A stretch of 64,000 nt of DNA from Ostrinia nubilalis (GCF_963855985.1 NC_087093.1:12973001-13037000), one strand, 5' to 3'; numbered from the stretch's first letter, positions 45,208 through 56,486 are shown. Notes: a model not told the origin generated them from the letters alone. Made by a program: numbers and translations.

Positions 45208-45875
45208 CTGTTTTGTTTTTCATGTTATTGCATGCTGTACAAGATGGTTTCTTGTATTAACGTTTTGTTGATACCAAATCTATTTGGACTAAGAAAACAG
45301 TTTCTTTATCTATCACTACGTTTGTTTATCAGACACTCTTTTCAGGAAGGTACATTGTTAATGTAATGAGAATAAACAATTTCCTGCTCCGAGTGTGTGA
45401 TCTGGAGCCTAAACTAAGGCTACCCTGTATAAGAAATAAAGAAAGAAACTGGACTATTACTTTATTATTCCTACACTTTGTTTAAGTAGCAAACTAAACT
45501 GTCTATGTATTCACGAGTTTTCTTACTAACAGCTAGGACTTTTATCAGTTGTTTATCTCAAATAAGCACAAATAATCAAAATTTATCTTAGTTCCGTCTG
45601 AGAGAAGCAATAAATATCCAGAAAACATTTATAAATAGTATAGAATTCACTTACAAATACCAAAATACGATACTCCAATAAGAGGCGTTCAATAAGAAAA
45701 AGATACTGTCGAAGGGCGAACCCTATCGCGAACGATACGAATAGCTGGGTTCTGGTATAAGACAGAAAAGTATAGCAGGCCTGTTTATTTTATTGTTTCT
45801 ATCAGGAACATGAACGTTATTTTTTTAAAGGTTTCAAGTCGTAGTTAAATTAAAAATATCCCTGATAACACCTCC
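45208..45875. other. AT-rich intergenic, nothing recognised
   Basis: No gene, foldback or known repeat is supported. Confidence 0.3.
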
Positions 45876-46090
45876 AATCTATACTGATATTACGCGAAAG
45901 TAACTGTCTGTCTTGCTTTCACGCTTAAACCACTGAACCCATTTTGATGAAATTTGGCATTGAGATAGTTTGAGTCCCGGGAAAGAACATGGGATAGTTT
46001 TATCCCGGTTTTTTAAACAGGGACGCGCGCGATAAAGTTTTTCTGTGACAGACAAAATTCCACGCGGGCGAAACCGCGGGCGGAAAGCTA
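45876..46090 (+). mobile_element. Helitron-like element
   Basis: The interior has ccgggaaagaacatgggata and gggacgcgcgcgataaagtt. It ends ccacgcgggcgaaaccgcgg then GGCGGAAAGCTAT, so the terminal CTAG has mutated to CTAT. It is closely related to the minus-strand copy at 56253-56517. Confidence 0.65.
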
Positions 46091-46803
46091 TTTAGGTAAG
46101 GAGAAGGTATAAAAAAAATGTGGTTTTACCACAATACAAAAGCGGACGACTATCGTACTAGCGTTCCTCAAATCTCGATTTCGCCAGTTGCGTGGTTTCT
46201 CCTAATTCAGGTTAATACATTACAGATAACTTGAAAGCCGATTAAAATAGATTTAAGATATTAAATTCTTCTTTTTTTTACAAGTTGCGTTTTTACTGTC
46301 AATTCACCTTACAATATATGCGTTTCCTACGATCCTACTGTATCAATTTCCATAGTACTATGGGTATTTTCGAACAAAAAGAATGAGTTGGAAACCTATT
46401 TATTTGCATGTTTGCGAATGAAGCGGCGGCAAAATATATGGATGCCAATTATTCATCAGTAATTGCTGGCTGAACACGTTTTTAAAGAGTTTTGTTCCCG
46501 TAAAATGTGATTTTTTAAATGCTTGTTCAAAAATGTAACGGAGGTAAATAGTGGGTAGACCATATTTTAAGCTGAGTAGGGCTTCTGTTGTTACGACTTT
46601 TCTAAAGTTGGAACTCTATTTTTGTCTCTTATCTAGAAAATATAGCATCCTAATATGGATAAAGGGAATCTTATCTCGCTGTCTTTATTGAATTAGAGTT
46701 TTCCTACGAAGGTTAATTCTTGCCAAAAGTGGAACTGTAATCGGACGAACGGTGAATTCCGATGTAAGTTTAGTGATTTCATATAAACTATTATATTACT
46801 AAC
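46091..46803. other. AT-rich intergenic or intronic, nothing recognised
   Basis: No repeat or coding segment is supported. It would be intron of the minus-strand gene starting at 46839. Confidence 0.3.
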
Positions 46804-46839
46804 CTGGTTTCCGAAGACGCCGCTCAGCTTCTTCTCCAT
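46804..46839 (-). CDS. candidate first coding exon (12 codons) of a minus-strand gene
   Basis: On the minus strand ATG at 46839 opens MEKKLSGVFGNQ and stops exactly at a donor (AAACCAG|GTTAGT) in phase 0. The frame is open upstream to a stop near 46908. G+C and codon choice (CTG AGC GGC GTC TTC) are unlike the AT-rich surroundings. A 13-codon uORF (ATGGTAAAAAG...) precedes it. An arthropod initiator-like TCAGTT near 47068-47063, in a CpG-rich patch, could be the transcription start. No downstream exon could be identified to the left. The small gene at 44174 would lie inside its intron. Confidence 0.4.
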
Positions 46840-46989
46840 TCGGTTCAAGCAGCTTCCCAGCTCTGGGCTTCTATCAGCCCTGTTGTAGATACTGACCACG
46901 CAAACTTTTTACCATCGAAGCAATCAATGTTAATTCAATTAAAATTAACTCTTTAAATAACACTTAGTCAATATGCTTTCACTATAATT

Positions 46990-47090
46990 GTTAGGTACGA
47001 TGATAAACCGATAAAACCGCGACTCGCACGATTCGAAACGTGCGCGACACGACGACAACTGCAACTGACGATGTTGCCATTTTCAACAAG
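46990..47090. promoter_or_regulatory. CpG-rich promoter candidate
   Basis: A CpG-dense patch (ccgcgactcgcacgattcg, gtgcgcgacacgacgac) sits in otherwise AT-rich DNA. It lies between the minus-strand exon at 46804-46839 and the plus-strand exon at 47465, and carries TCAGTT on the minus strand. It could serve either or both directions. Confidence 0.35.
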
Positions 47091-47439
47091 TGTTGCAATG
47101 TTACACGTTAATATTTTGAAATTCTTGAGCACTTATTAATTACAAAAAATATGCAACACATTAATTACGAAAAATATGCAATACTTATACCTACGTAATA
47201 TGCTTAAATTTAAATCATTTAAAAGATCAATAATATGAAAGAATAAGCAAAAGCTTCCAATGAGTGAAAACCTTGCGATGATGTTTAATTAGGTACTTCG
47301 TCTAATTTTATTATGAGTCAAAATTATCGGATATTCCCCACCCACGATGTCAAATGCATAATTTGGGCTAGAATAGCATTCGATATTCCAAATAATCGCG
47401 ACTTCCTATAAGTATCGATTTGATTATATTATTTTTTCT

Positions 47440-47464
47440 TACTAACTCGCCCCCTTTGTTTCAG
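47440..47464 (+). other. splice branch point and acceptor
   Basis: TACTAAC (47440-47446) matches the ideal branch-point sequence. A pyrimidine tract and TTTCAG end at 47464, 18 bases on. Confidence 0.65.
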
Positions 47465-47494
47465 ACTCCACACCCAGCGCGATGACCCCATAAC

Positions 47495-47557
47495 ATGTCA
47501 CAATCGCACCGCTGTGCCCGGTTCACCCCAGCGCAGCATGTGACGGATCTGACGTGA
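47495..47557 (+). CDS. upstream ORF, 20 codons, overlapping the main start
   Basis: ATG at 47495 begins MSQSHRCARFTPAQHVTDLT. Its stop TGA (47555-47557) shares its A with the ATG of the main ORF (TGATG). A 3-codon uORF (47482-47493) precedes it. The overlap suggests translational coupling by reinitiation. Whether the peptide itself matters is unknown. Confidence 0.4.
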   Translation: MSQSHRCARFTPAQHVTDLT

Positions 47558-47826
47558 TGCAACTAGTAATGTTAAACTTCCTAATCATGTTCGACGTGGT
47601 GTTCATATTCTTCCTGTTCTTGATCGCGGTGACGTGTGTGATGAACTATATGCCGGGTCGCAAGCGGCAGGAGGCGACGGCGGAGGAGGTGGACAATGAC
47701 GTCATCCCACCGCCTCCTCTATTTGATGACGACGAGCCGTCGACGAGTCGGGACACGTACGTGGTGATACCGCCACCGATGGACAGCGCGAGGGCTAAAG
47801 ACGGGTGCCCGATACACGTCGTTTAG
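47557..47826 (+). CDS. 89-aa single-pass membrane microprotein
   Basis: The exon begins at 47465 after a strong branch point and acceptor. The main ORF starts at the ATG 47557 (a GTG lies just before it in frame). Residues 1-27 or so form one hydrophobic segment (NFLIMFDVVFIFFLFLIAV then TCVMNYM), followed at once by basic GRKRQ. A charged, proline-rich tail follows (DNDVIPPPPLFDDDEPSTS, then DTYVVIPPPMDS) and ends CPIHVV. There is no cleavable signal peptide, so the tail is probably cytosolic by the positive-inside rule. G+C and third-position G/C are much higher than in flanking DNA, as expected for a real coding exon. Nearby are a donor at 47845, a 3'UTR exon and two uORFs. I do not recognise the family; a proline-rich adaptor or regulator is a guess. 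Confidence 0.6.
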   Translation: MQLVMLNFLIMFDVVFIFFLFLIAVTCVMNYMPGRKRQEATAEEVDNDVIPPPPLFDDDEPSTSRDTYVVIPPPMDSARAKDGCPIHVV

Positions 47827-47844
47827 CATAAGCACTGATAATGT
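47827..47844 (+). other. 3'UTR segment and splice donor
   Basis: The sequence after the stop reaches ATAATGT|GTAAGTATT, a near-ideal donor at 47845, only 18 nt past the stop. That short distance would not trigger nonsense-mediated decay. Confidence 0.5.
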
Positions 47845-48465
47845 GTAAGTATTCTAGTTGCATGGTCACTCACGTATTTTTCGCTAGTTCAATGAGTTTT
47901 CTTTCCCTTGGGAAAACTGGACCAGCCGGGCTAGGATGCGCGCCGTGATAAAATCTTAACGAAGAATCGATAAAATGGCGCGATAAAAGCTTATCGCGGC
48001 GCGCATCCTAAGCCTACTGCCTCCGCAAAAGTTGCAGCATGCACGTCGATGCAACCGCAACTAGGTACATATTTTGTCTTTGACTTGACGCTCTGGGTAC
48101 ATCACGTAGCAATAAGTAAACCTTCAGTTTCCTCATCTAGATCAGTAGGCCTAAGATGGTAATTTTTCATGCTTGATTGATGAAACAATATCCACTAAAA
48201 ACATATTATTTATTTATTTATTTATTTATTTATTATTATTCAATCATCTTACAAGCTAACAGAATATATTCCAAAGCGCTTATAAGACTAATTGTACATA
48301 GGTTATCATCATGTCAAATATAATTAAGTCAACGCATACTTATTTGGACCATCGTTTCTGATGATAAATTCTTTCATTTCCACATCTGCCTCAATATTTA
48401 CAATCCCTTTCCTCAGCTATATTAAAATTCAAAATCAACGTCTAATCAACCCTTCCTTGTTCCAG

Positions 48466-48545
48466 ATCAACGTAGGAGTTTATTACGAAGAAGCCTTATG
48501 AGAATGTAGGTGTCGAAAATTAAAAGATGTAGACATTTTTTACCA
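48466..48545 (+). other. candidate 3'UTR terminal exon
   Basis: It follows ctaatcaacccttccttgttccag, a branch point plus strong acceptor ending at 48465. An ATTAAA polyadenylation variant lies at 48519-48524. It pairs naturally with the donor at 47845. Confidence 0.45.
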
Positions 48546-49130
48546 TTTAGTCGAGTTTTCTTGTTACGTTAAGACTATAAACGGTGGAATATGGGGACTC
48601 AAGTGAAGGTACGTACTAATGGAATTAGGGTGGATGCGTTATCACAGTTAGGTATCAAAATAAGGATGTTAACTTATTAATAGATTAATAGCAGCTACAA
48701 TGATTGCCATGTTCAGTTGATTTTACTGTGATTTTGATTTCGGCCTAATTTATTATACCTACTTGATTAGTATTTTTATTGTAAAACCAACCAGCACTAA
48801 CTAGACACTATCTTTGTCATATTGTGAAAAGGAGTATGTGAAAAGCTCATGTTACAAATTAATATCCTTTGTGTTTACTCTTAAACCCAGCTCGCATATT
48901 GTAACAAATAATTGGTATCTGATTTTGATTGTATGATCATCAAAACTCCATGCGACACCATAGAAGCATAATATTTGCAAAACTTTCAGATTTTATTAAA
49001 TCAAACGTTAAAATTGTACCTCAAAGTCAGGTGACCTACAAAACTAAGAGCGATATTCTGTCGTTCACAAAAATAGAATAGATACGTCTGCGTCTTAGGT
49101 CCGGGTTATAAAACGGTCTAATATTCCACT
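48546..49130. other. AT-rich intergenic
   Basis: Nothing recognised. A (TTTA)n tract at about 48206-48235 lies just before, inside the putative 3'UTR intron. Confidence 0.3.
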
Positions 49131-49262
49131 TTGATCACCTGGATTAGATCACCCAGGTGATCAAAGTGGACTCCAGGCGAGACTTTGGTGTCTTTGGTCA
49201 CCCATGGTTAAGATCACCTAGGTAATCAATGTGTACTTCTTATCCATCAAAGGATGCCAAAG
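49131..49262. repeat. TGATCACCTGG palindromic repeat, copy 1
   Basis: Multiple forward and inverted copies of (ccac)tttgatcacctgg, atcacccaggtgatcaaagt and ggactccagg. The same array recurs at 51150-51292. Confidence 0.55.
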
Positions 49263-50083
49263 TGTCGCATGGATCTGTCCTGTATCCAAATATTTAAACC
49301 AATCAACAACCTCTATCTCTGCTTAAATTTCAATCGAATTTTGGGCTTTGTTCTACGCACCTTAGTGTCTGGTTGGGCAAACACATTCGTCGTTTACTTA
49401 CGAGCTCTTTGTTAACAAGTAAGTAAATATTTTATGTAAAGTGTTCAACGCGAATATTTGCAAGTGCTTGTATAAATGAATGTGACTGAATAATAGGTAA
49501 TATAGATAATGATAGAATAACAAATAGTGTATGTTCCGCTTGCTACTTTGTTCTAGGTTCGAATGGTGCTGTCAGCGCTATTTTGTATAGTGCCATCTCA
49601 CTAGTAGTGTTGTCATACACATCTGCAGGCTCACTCAAATGCCAATTAGCGATTGCAGAATACTAAAATTATTGAAGTAAAAAACATCTGTAAATTTTTG
49701 ATAATAAAAAGCGTTAACTTTTATTCAAAATCTTCTAAATTAGTCGACAGGCGTATTCTAAAATTGCTAATTGGAATTAGGGTAAACCAGCTGATTCTAT
49801 CACGATTGGTCTTTTAAGTACGCAATTTATTGAAGATGCGTTATTTGTCAAAATTAAATGTCATTCTAGTCATCCGTAAGCTGGTTTAATCAAAAACCGA
49901 TCTACGTGACTGTCTAGCTTACACGCTAGCTCACAGACACAAGTGGTGACTATGTTTTGTTGACAGAATAATAATTTCATTAAAAAATAAAGTGCCAGCG
50001 CTTAACTCAGCCAGTGACAAGTTAAGGGGGTTACATGGGAGGGTGTTTTTGGACGTCAAACGTCAGCAAGAGACTATGTGCTT
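49263..50083. other. AT-rich intergenic with loose inverted pair
   Basis: tgccaattagcgattgcagaa (49640) and tattctaaaattgctaattg (49753) are imperfect inverted copies, suggesting a decayed MITE. No gene is supported. Confidence 0.35.
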
Positions 50084-50263
50084 TAGAGTAGGCGCACACC
50101 GTTGATTTTTCGTCGGCCGATAGTTTAGTCGGGCAGTTGATCAGTATGGGTATGTATGGGAGTGCGCACACTACGCCGATTCGATTTGGCCGATTCTTCA
50201 TACAATTTAAAATCGGGCACAACTATCGGCCAACTAAAAATCAACGGTGTGCGCCTACTCTTA
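50084..50263. mobile_element. palindromic MITE, GAGTAGGCGCACACCG family, copy 2
   Basis: Near-identical to 14385-14565 and 52090-52270. TTA flanks both sides. Confidence 0.75.
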
Positions 50264-51021
50264 GATTTGTATACTCTGTCACGTCATAATATTTAATATG
50301 TCAATGTCATCTCTTCCCGTGCCGCTCCCACTCTTCAGGCAGAGGCAGTGACTGAGATAAACGCTAGAAAATTACAAGGTATTCAACTTTGGAGTAGTGT
50401 TTTTATAAAATCTATCTTCAGGTACATAAAACCCTAGATGACACGCAAATTATTCACAAAATTCTAATATTATTGTATGTTATTTTTAAAATCTGTTATT
50501 TTAAAGTAATAATTTATAGTGGAAATACTACCTTTCAATGTAATATAAAACAATTTACCCTGAATGGACATCATAGACTAATCGCATTAGTTATAGTTAT
50601 ACATTAGAATAAGACGTAATAATAATAAATAAAACTTCGTGTCTATTTATTTATTATTATTATAAATAATTATAATAAAGAAGACAATACATGTATTACG
50701 AATGTTCTCTCATATCATTCTGTTTAGGTAAGTCTATCCGAGTACAAGTTCGTTTTTGATGAGTAAATTGTATAAGTAAAAAAGTAAATTTTATTAAGGG
50801 ACCTTCATTTTTAGATCATCTATTATTTTGTAAATTACTTTTGTAACTCGACACTCGAAAACTCAGGTCAATGTTCGTAATTCGATATTACCCATAAGTA
50901 ATCGAAAACTAAAAGTAGGTAATTTTCCTGAAACAAAGATCTAACTTTTTCACCTACCCTGCTACAACCTTTTCATCTAGCGATAGACATGACCTGAATA
51001 TTCACTGTCAAATAGGTATTT
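50264..51021. other. AT-rich intergenic, nothing recognised
   Basis: No gene or repeat is supported. Confidence 0.3.
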
Positions 51022-51112
51022 ATTAACCGATTGAGTCCCAGACGGCATTAATTAATGTCATAACAATTGATTATCTATTGTGTCTAGATTCGCGGACCTT
51101 GAAGGATTAATT
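51022..51112 (-). repeat. dispersed repeat, copy 2
   Basis: Reverse-complement relative of 7679-7765 (gagtcccagacggcattaat, then ttgattatctattgtgtcta). Confidence 0.5.
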
Positions 51113-51149
51113 TGTCAAGGTCTATGTAAGGGTCTATTCAACCCTATTC

Positions 51150-51292
51150 CTGATCACCTGAATTTGATCACCCAGGTGATCAAAGTGGACTCCAGGTGAC
51201 ATTTTATCCATAGATGATCAAAGGACACCAAAGTATCGCCTGGAGTCCACTTTGATCACCTGGATGATTGAATCCAGGTGACCAAAGTGGAA
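51150..51292. repeat. TGATCACCTGG palindromic repeat, copy 2
   Basis: The outer ends tgatcacctgaat and attgaatccaggtgacca, plus inner gatcacccaggtgatcaaag and ctggagtccactttgatcac, form nested dyads like those at 49131. Confidence 0.55.
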
Positions 51293-52089
51293 ACCTATGT
51301 AAGAGGTTGACTAAAACCTAGAATATTTCTGGGAACGTTTTCGTTTTGATTTATCATCGAAATAAGCCAGCAAAAATGGATTTGAGAAACATAATAGACT
51401 TTAAAAATCGGGTCAAATATTCAAGGCATTTGATCTTCCCGAACTGCTGCCTACAAATTAATCCTTTCTTACTAATTAAGACCGCTCGTTTTATCGTAAA
51501 ATTGCCTACACATTTCGGCTTCTGTTCCCGAAAGTTCGGCAACTTTAACAATGTACCGTTGTTGGTTCTAAATTATTAAATAAACATGCAAAATCCAACA
51601 ATATACACAGTAATTTGTGTGTAACGAATACGTTTGTGTATAGGTTTGTGGTGAATAGAGGTATACGTGTTCTGTTTGACAAATATCCTTTAGCAAGGGC
51701 CTTAATAATATTTACTTACCAATATCATGGGAGGGTTTCAGAAATTGCAACATTGTATAGTAAATACGGAAAATAATAAGAACAAAACCTCATGAAATTA
51801 ACGTGCTTTTAACGACATTTTTACAACAATAAAATGTACTTTAACTTATTGTGTTAGTGACTACCTACTATAGACACCATTTTAAAATACAAATGGGTCG
51901 CAGAGCATAGTTAAAATAACTTCTTAATAAAACTGTAGTCTTGTACAACCTGTATTTATAAACATGACGATTTGTTATAATGACAATTTACTACATTTTA
52001 AGTTTTAGGTAGTTTTACTACAGTTCAAGTTTCTATGAAAACATTTGTGACTGAAAATGTAACATTTTGTAACCTTACAACTGTAATTG
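51293..52089. other. AT-rich intergenic, nothing recognised
   Basis: Overlapping frames on both strands at 51346-51579 are typical chance frames with no domain. Confidence 0.3.
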
Positions 52090-52270
52090 TAAGAGTAGGC
52101 GCACACCGTTTTATTTTCGTCGGCCGATAGTTTAGTCGGGCAGTTGATCAGTATGGGCATGTATGGGAGTGCGCACACTACGCCGATTCGATTTGGCCGA
52201 TTCTTCATACAATTTAAAATCGGGTACGACTATCGGCCAACTAAAAATCAACGGTGTGCGCCTACTCTTA
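52090..52270. mobile_element. palindromic MITE, GAGTAGGCGCACACCG family, copy 3
   Basis: A 181-bp copy, near-identical to the other two. Confidence 0.75.
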
Positions 52271-54613
52271 AACGTAGAAATTAATGGTATAATTTGAAAA
52301 ATCTTTTTTAAGAAACAATTTATCTTTATTGCTCCTAATAAGTTGATTTGTATTCATAATACGAATACTTAGGTAATACCTTATTAGAAAGAAAGAAAAT
52401 GTTTATTATTTTAATATATTAGCAGACTCTTTAATTAATTCAATTACGTTTATACTAAGTACGAATGTACCATATTAATGTACTTAATAGGTGGTTACCT
52501 ATGAAATTGCCAACATTTTCGCATGTACGAGTATTCATAATGTCCGATAATTTCTATACATCTGCGTTATGACGTACACCCAGAGATTTAAAAAAAATAT
52601 TGGTTCTTCACTTAAAAAATAACGGTTTTTCCCAATTTGTTTCTTTTTCCAGGAAACTTTTTCAATTTTTCTCTTCATAAGAATACGAACCTTCCACGAA
52701 TTTCAATGGTATTTTTCAGCCGTTTTCGAGATTTTTCTTAGAAACACGTGTCATATGTCACTAATTCATTTTTATTAGAATATTTTATTTCTAGAATTTA
52801 ATCTACAAAAATAGGTTCACACTCTTCCAATAAAGTAATTGAAGTGGCTTTTACTCCAATAATGTTATCTCATCTAAACATCCAAAATGATTTTTTTTCC
52901 GTGGCACTTTCATAGTTAAACACCTATCAACATAATAATTCGAAAATGTTATATGATGACTATTGTGTGAGCATAAAAACTAAATTGAACATCAATTGAT
53001 GTCACTATGGTATGGGTACAAAAACTATTAATGTTAAACAATAATAATTAATAGTAAAAAACACCAAATAATCATATTAAGTTCTGTTCATACGTTTGTA
53101 CGCTTTGCATGTCATAAAATAACGTGCTGTTATTCCTTGTGAGTTTATTTAGTTAATAGTTACTTTGAAATATTAAATCAATATTATAATAAATTACTGT
53201 TAAAAGAACATTTTAAACGTATCAAATTTAAATCCAGTAGTTAAATGAAATAACAAAAAGTATAAAAATCAAGAAATTACATACACTATGTGATATAAAT
53301 ATACACAATTTTTGAAATGTAGTTATAGTGAACATTGTTTTAAAATTATTGTTATACGAATGTCAACTAAAGACGCATTAATTATGTAATTAATAAAATG
53401 CACTAAAGCAGTGTCGTCATAACGCAAAGTTTGTTTTATTTCTTCCTGTGAGATTAATAATACTGAGTATTTTACATTAATATAAATTATCATAATCAAG
53501 ATTGAATACATATTTTCAAGAGCAGAAATCACATAGTAACTATAGAAAAATAACCTTTACATCATCGCCACTTACAGAAACTTACAGAATTAGTTTAGCC
53601 TCAGTATGTACATACAAAGTAACCTAGCTGTTTATATCCTAAACTTTAGCTTCGTTAAGTCTACAACTGGCCTAAAAATTAAATAAACTTACCTGTAGCA
53701 AATAAACAATAATTTCTGTTTATATTACTTGATTGGTCGGTGGTTTTCCAAGGAACTAAAGAGTTTCATCTGCGATGACAAGCTTCCTATAGAAAATGAA
53801 GCATAGTTTCTAATTTTAGGCGACAATCTACGTAGAAATCGAAATGTAGAGTCGCACTTAGATTAACTATTTAATGCTATAAAGCTTATGTTGATACATA
53901 GAATGTCTATTAATACCTGTCAATCAACATATTATTATACATGAAAAATAGTCGAATTAAGAACCTCCTCCTATTTTGAAGTCGGTAAAAATTAGGTAGA
54001 AAGGGGAATGAGAAAATATGGGCTTAAAATTAAGTTACGTAATATCAATCAACAAGACATTACTGGGGGAATGGATTTCCCCAATTTGTAGGGTTAACCA
54101 GTTTCCACCGCGGTGGCTATTTGCCCAGAATTAATTGGAATTATCAAAGATCCACTAAATGTATTCCAGAGGCTGGATTTGACCTTGCGGACGAAATTAA
54201 TAATTTGCTAAAATTTCTATACAAAGATGAAAAGTTATAGAAAAATACATTTCATATTTTTCGCGAAATGTGTCGGTAATTTCTGAAAATCTTAACAGAA
54301 AACAAAGCTTTCGTTCCTTGGAAAATTTAGGCCCATCTAGCAAAGACCGTGTAGGTATAGTATGTCAAGACCCTGTAGGGCAATAAATACTGTCAACAAC
54401 ATAAATACTGTTATAAAATTGATAAAAATCGACTCAAAGAGTTCACCTGAACTGTCTCGGTATCTTTTGTAAAGACACCTGTCTAGACACGGACATTGTG
54501 ACGCGTGGCTTGCGGGTAACGCGGTGAACGTTCTGCGAGTGAACGAGCAATGTTCGGTTCGCGAGCGAACATCAATGAAGAGCACTCACTTCAACAACTT
54601 CGTATTAAACGGT
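52271..54613. other. long AT-rich intergenic; one weak exon candidate
   Basis: On the minus strand 53785-53697 lies between ttcattttctatag and TTTGCTACAG|GTAAGTTT, good acceptor and donor signals. It contains only a 14-codon ATG frame, so it would be non-coding. tcgaattaagaacctcctcc at 53953 is a piece of the AACCGACTT repeat. Nothing else was recognised. Confidence 0.3.
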
Positions 54614-54708
54614 CATCATCATCATTTCAGCCACAAGACGTCCACTGCTGAACATAGACCTCTCCCAATGATTTCTATATCACCAGCTTGGTAGCGGCCT
54701 GCAGCGTA
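54614..54708 (-). mobile_element. RTE-type LINE 3' end, (GAT)n tail
   Basis: The complement of the (atg)n tail, then tcagccacaagacgtccact and tggtagcggcctgcag. It is truncated to about 95 bp. Confidence 0.65.
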
Positions 54709-55309
54709 TTAAACGGTCTTAGACCTTGTAACTTGTAACTACCAATATCAATATTTATTATTTTTTATACTACCTATCTGTCACAAAAGTTAAGGCTGGT
54801 TTTAGTGTCATGCGGACCGTCCGGTGCGGACCCGCTCCGCATGGCCAATCTGTATGAACTTCAGTCTAAGTGTGCTATAAATACATTGAAGTTAAAATTT
54901 AGATGCCTATTTGAATAAATTTTGGAGACCCAAAACAGCCCTCTCATTGAAACGCAAATAAAAATTCGCAAGACATTTTAATGAACACAATCTATTGGTA
55001 CGCCAATAAAGTGTCAAGATAATTTTAGGTGCCCGCTCCAACACCTGGCCCGTTCGACAGTTAATCAATAGGGCAACACCGGCGGCACGTGAAATATGGC
55101 CCAGGCCAGCTGCGGTGTATTAATTGATATTTTTATGATTAATTGAAGGTAAGCAATACAGAAATGATTGCAGATGATAGTAATGAGGCTGATATTATTA
55201 CCTATTGGATTAGATTGGCTCTGGTCTTGATTAACCTTAAATATAAAAATTAGAAAGATGAAGATTGCTGTTTAAATTTGTAATTACGTCATCATCTTCA
55301 GGTCATTTA
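54709..55309. other. intergenic, nothing certain
   Basis: A MITE-like fragment with gtgtcatgcggaccgtccgg lies near 54806. Otherwise nothing was recognised. Confidence 0.3.
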
Positions 55310-55426
55310 TGCCCGTTTTCACCATCAACCCCTAACTTTTAAGTGACTCCTAATAGTACACATAACAGGAATTTTATTTCCATAGGGGTCACTTTAAAAA
55401 TTAGGGCTTGATGATGAAAACGGGCA
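55310..55426. mobile_element. foldback MITE, TGCCCGTTTTCACC family, copy 2
   Basis: 117 bp with TTA on both sides (55307-55309 and 55427-55429). It has the same ends as 5310-5425. Confidence 0.75.
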
Positions 55427-55542
55427 TTAGTCTCCTCTGCAGGAGCAAGCGACTCTCTCTAATTTACCAGAGGCAAAATATGAAGGATTTGGACTTCACA
55501 ACCAGACGGGTTGAGAGAAATTAATCTCTGTAAATGATATCT

Positions 55543-55754
55543 TCTCGCGACCTTAACCAGATCGTCGGTCCACCTAGTAGGAGGCCTGCCCACGCTACGT
55601 CTTCCAGCCCGTGGTCGCCACTCGAGAACTTTCCTGCCCCAACTGTAAAGGTCGCGGGAAGAGCCTGGATGCGGGCAGCGCAGGACCGTTCATCATGGAA
55701 AACCTTGGGGGAGGCCTTTGTCCAGCATTGGACGTCATTTGGCTGAAACGAACG
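55543..55754 (+). mobile_element. twin-primed (5'-inverted) RTE-type insertion with 11-bp target duplication
   Basis: The 3' half (55647-55754, +) encodes KVAGRAWMRAAQDRSSW and ends cgaacg. The 5' half (55543-55642) is the preceding element sequence in inverted orientation (GRPPTRWTDDL on the minus strand). Both halves meet at a shared aaggtcgcg. The insertion is flanked by a perfect AAATGATATCT on each side (55532-55542 and 55755-55765). This is the expected product of twin priming during target-primed reverse transcription. Confidence 0.8.
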
Positions 55755-55765
55755 AAATGATATCT

Positions 55766-56252
55766 ATAATTGTGTGAATTCATAGATGTGTGCTGTGCAT
55801 CTAAATATTCAAAAATGCGTCTACATAACCACAAAACTTCTAAAATATTCATAATGACGATTACCTAAAATATTTGCTTTTAATTTCAGCTTTAATCCTG
55901 ATCCAAGGCTTACCATTTAATAAGCGATGAGCCTGAATAATTGAAAACCAGCAAATACATCAGAATAAATCATCTTCGGCAAAAATTCTATCCGGCCTTT
56001 TAGTACGGTTCCTTTTGGTAATATCTCATTTCTTGGAAATCCCGTCGAAACCTCGCAAATAATGGGGCAGTTATGATATGGTCGATGGAGGATAAGTTAC
56101 ACTGAATATTTTTATTTTATTTATTTATTTAATAGGACAACCAACAAGACATACACTGGAAGACAATCAATATTTACAACGTATTTAACTTAATCTAAGT
56201 GCTGCCTTAATTATAGGTTGCCACGGCATGCAATAGTGGACTTATAGGTACA
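55766..56252. other. AT-rich intergenic, nothing recognised
   Basis: No gene or repeat is supported. Confidence 0.3.
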
Positions 56253-56433
56253 CTAGCTTTCCGCCCGCGGCTTCGCCCGCGTGGAATTTTGTCTGTCACA
56301 GAAAAACTTTATCGCGCGCGTCCCTGTTTCAAAAACCGGGATAAAAACTATCCTATGTTCTTTCCCGGGACTCAAACTATCTCTATGCCAAATTTCATCA
56401 AAATCGGTTGCGAGGTTTAAGCGGGAAAGCGTA

Positions 56434-56486
<53 letters not shown>

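Noticed and set aside
48206..48235. (TTTA)n tract as a LINE tail
   Set aside because: No LINE coding or 3'UTR sequence precedes it, so I treat it as a microsatellite.
56435..56486. (CAGA)n tract as a CRISPR-like array
   Set aside because: A plain tetranucleotide microsatellite inside a Helitron-like element, with no spacers.
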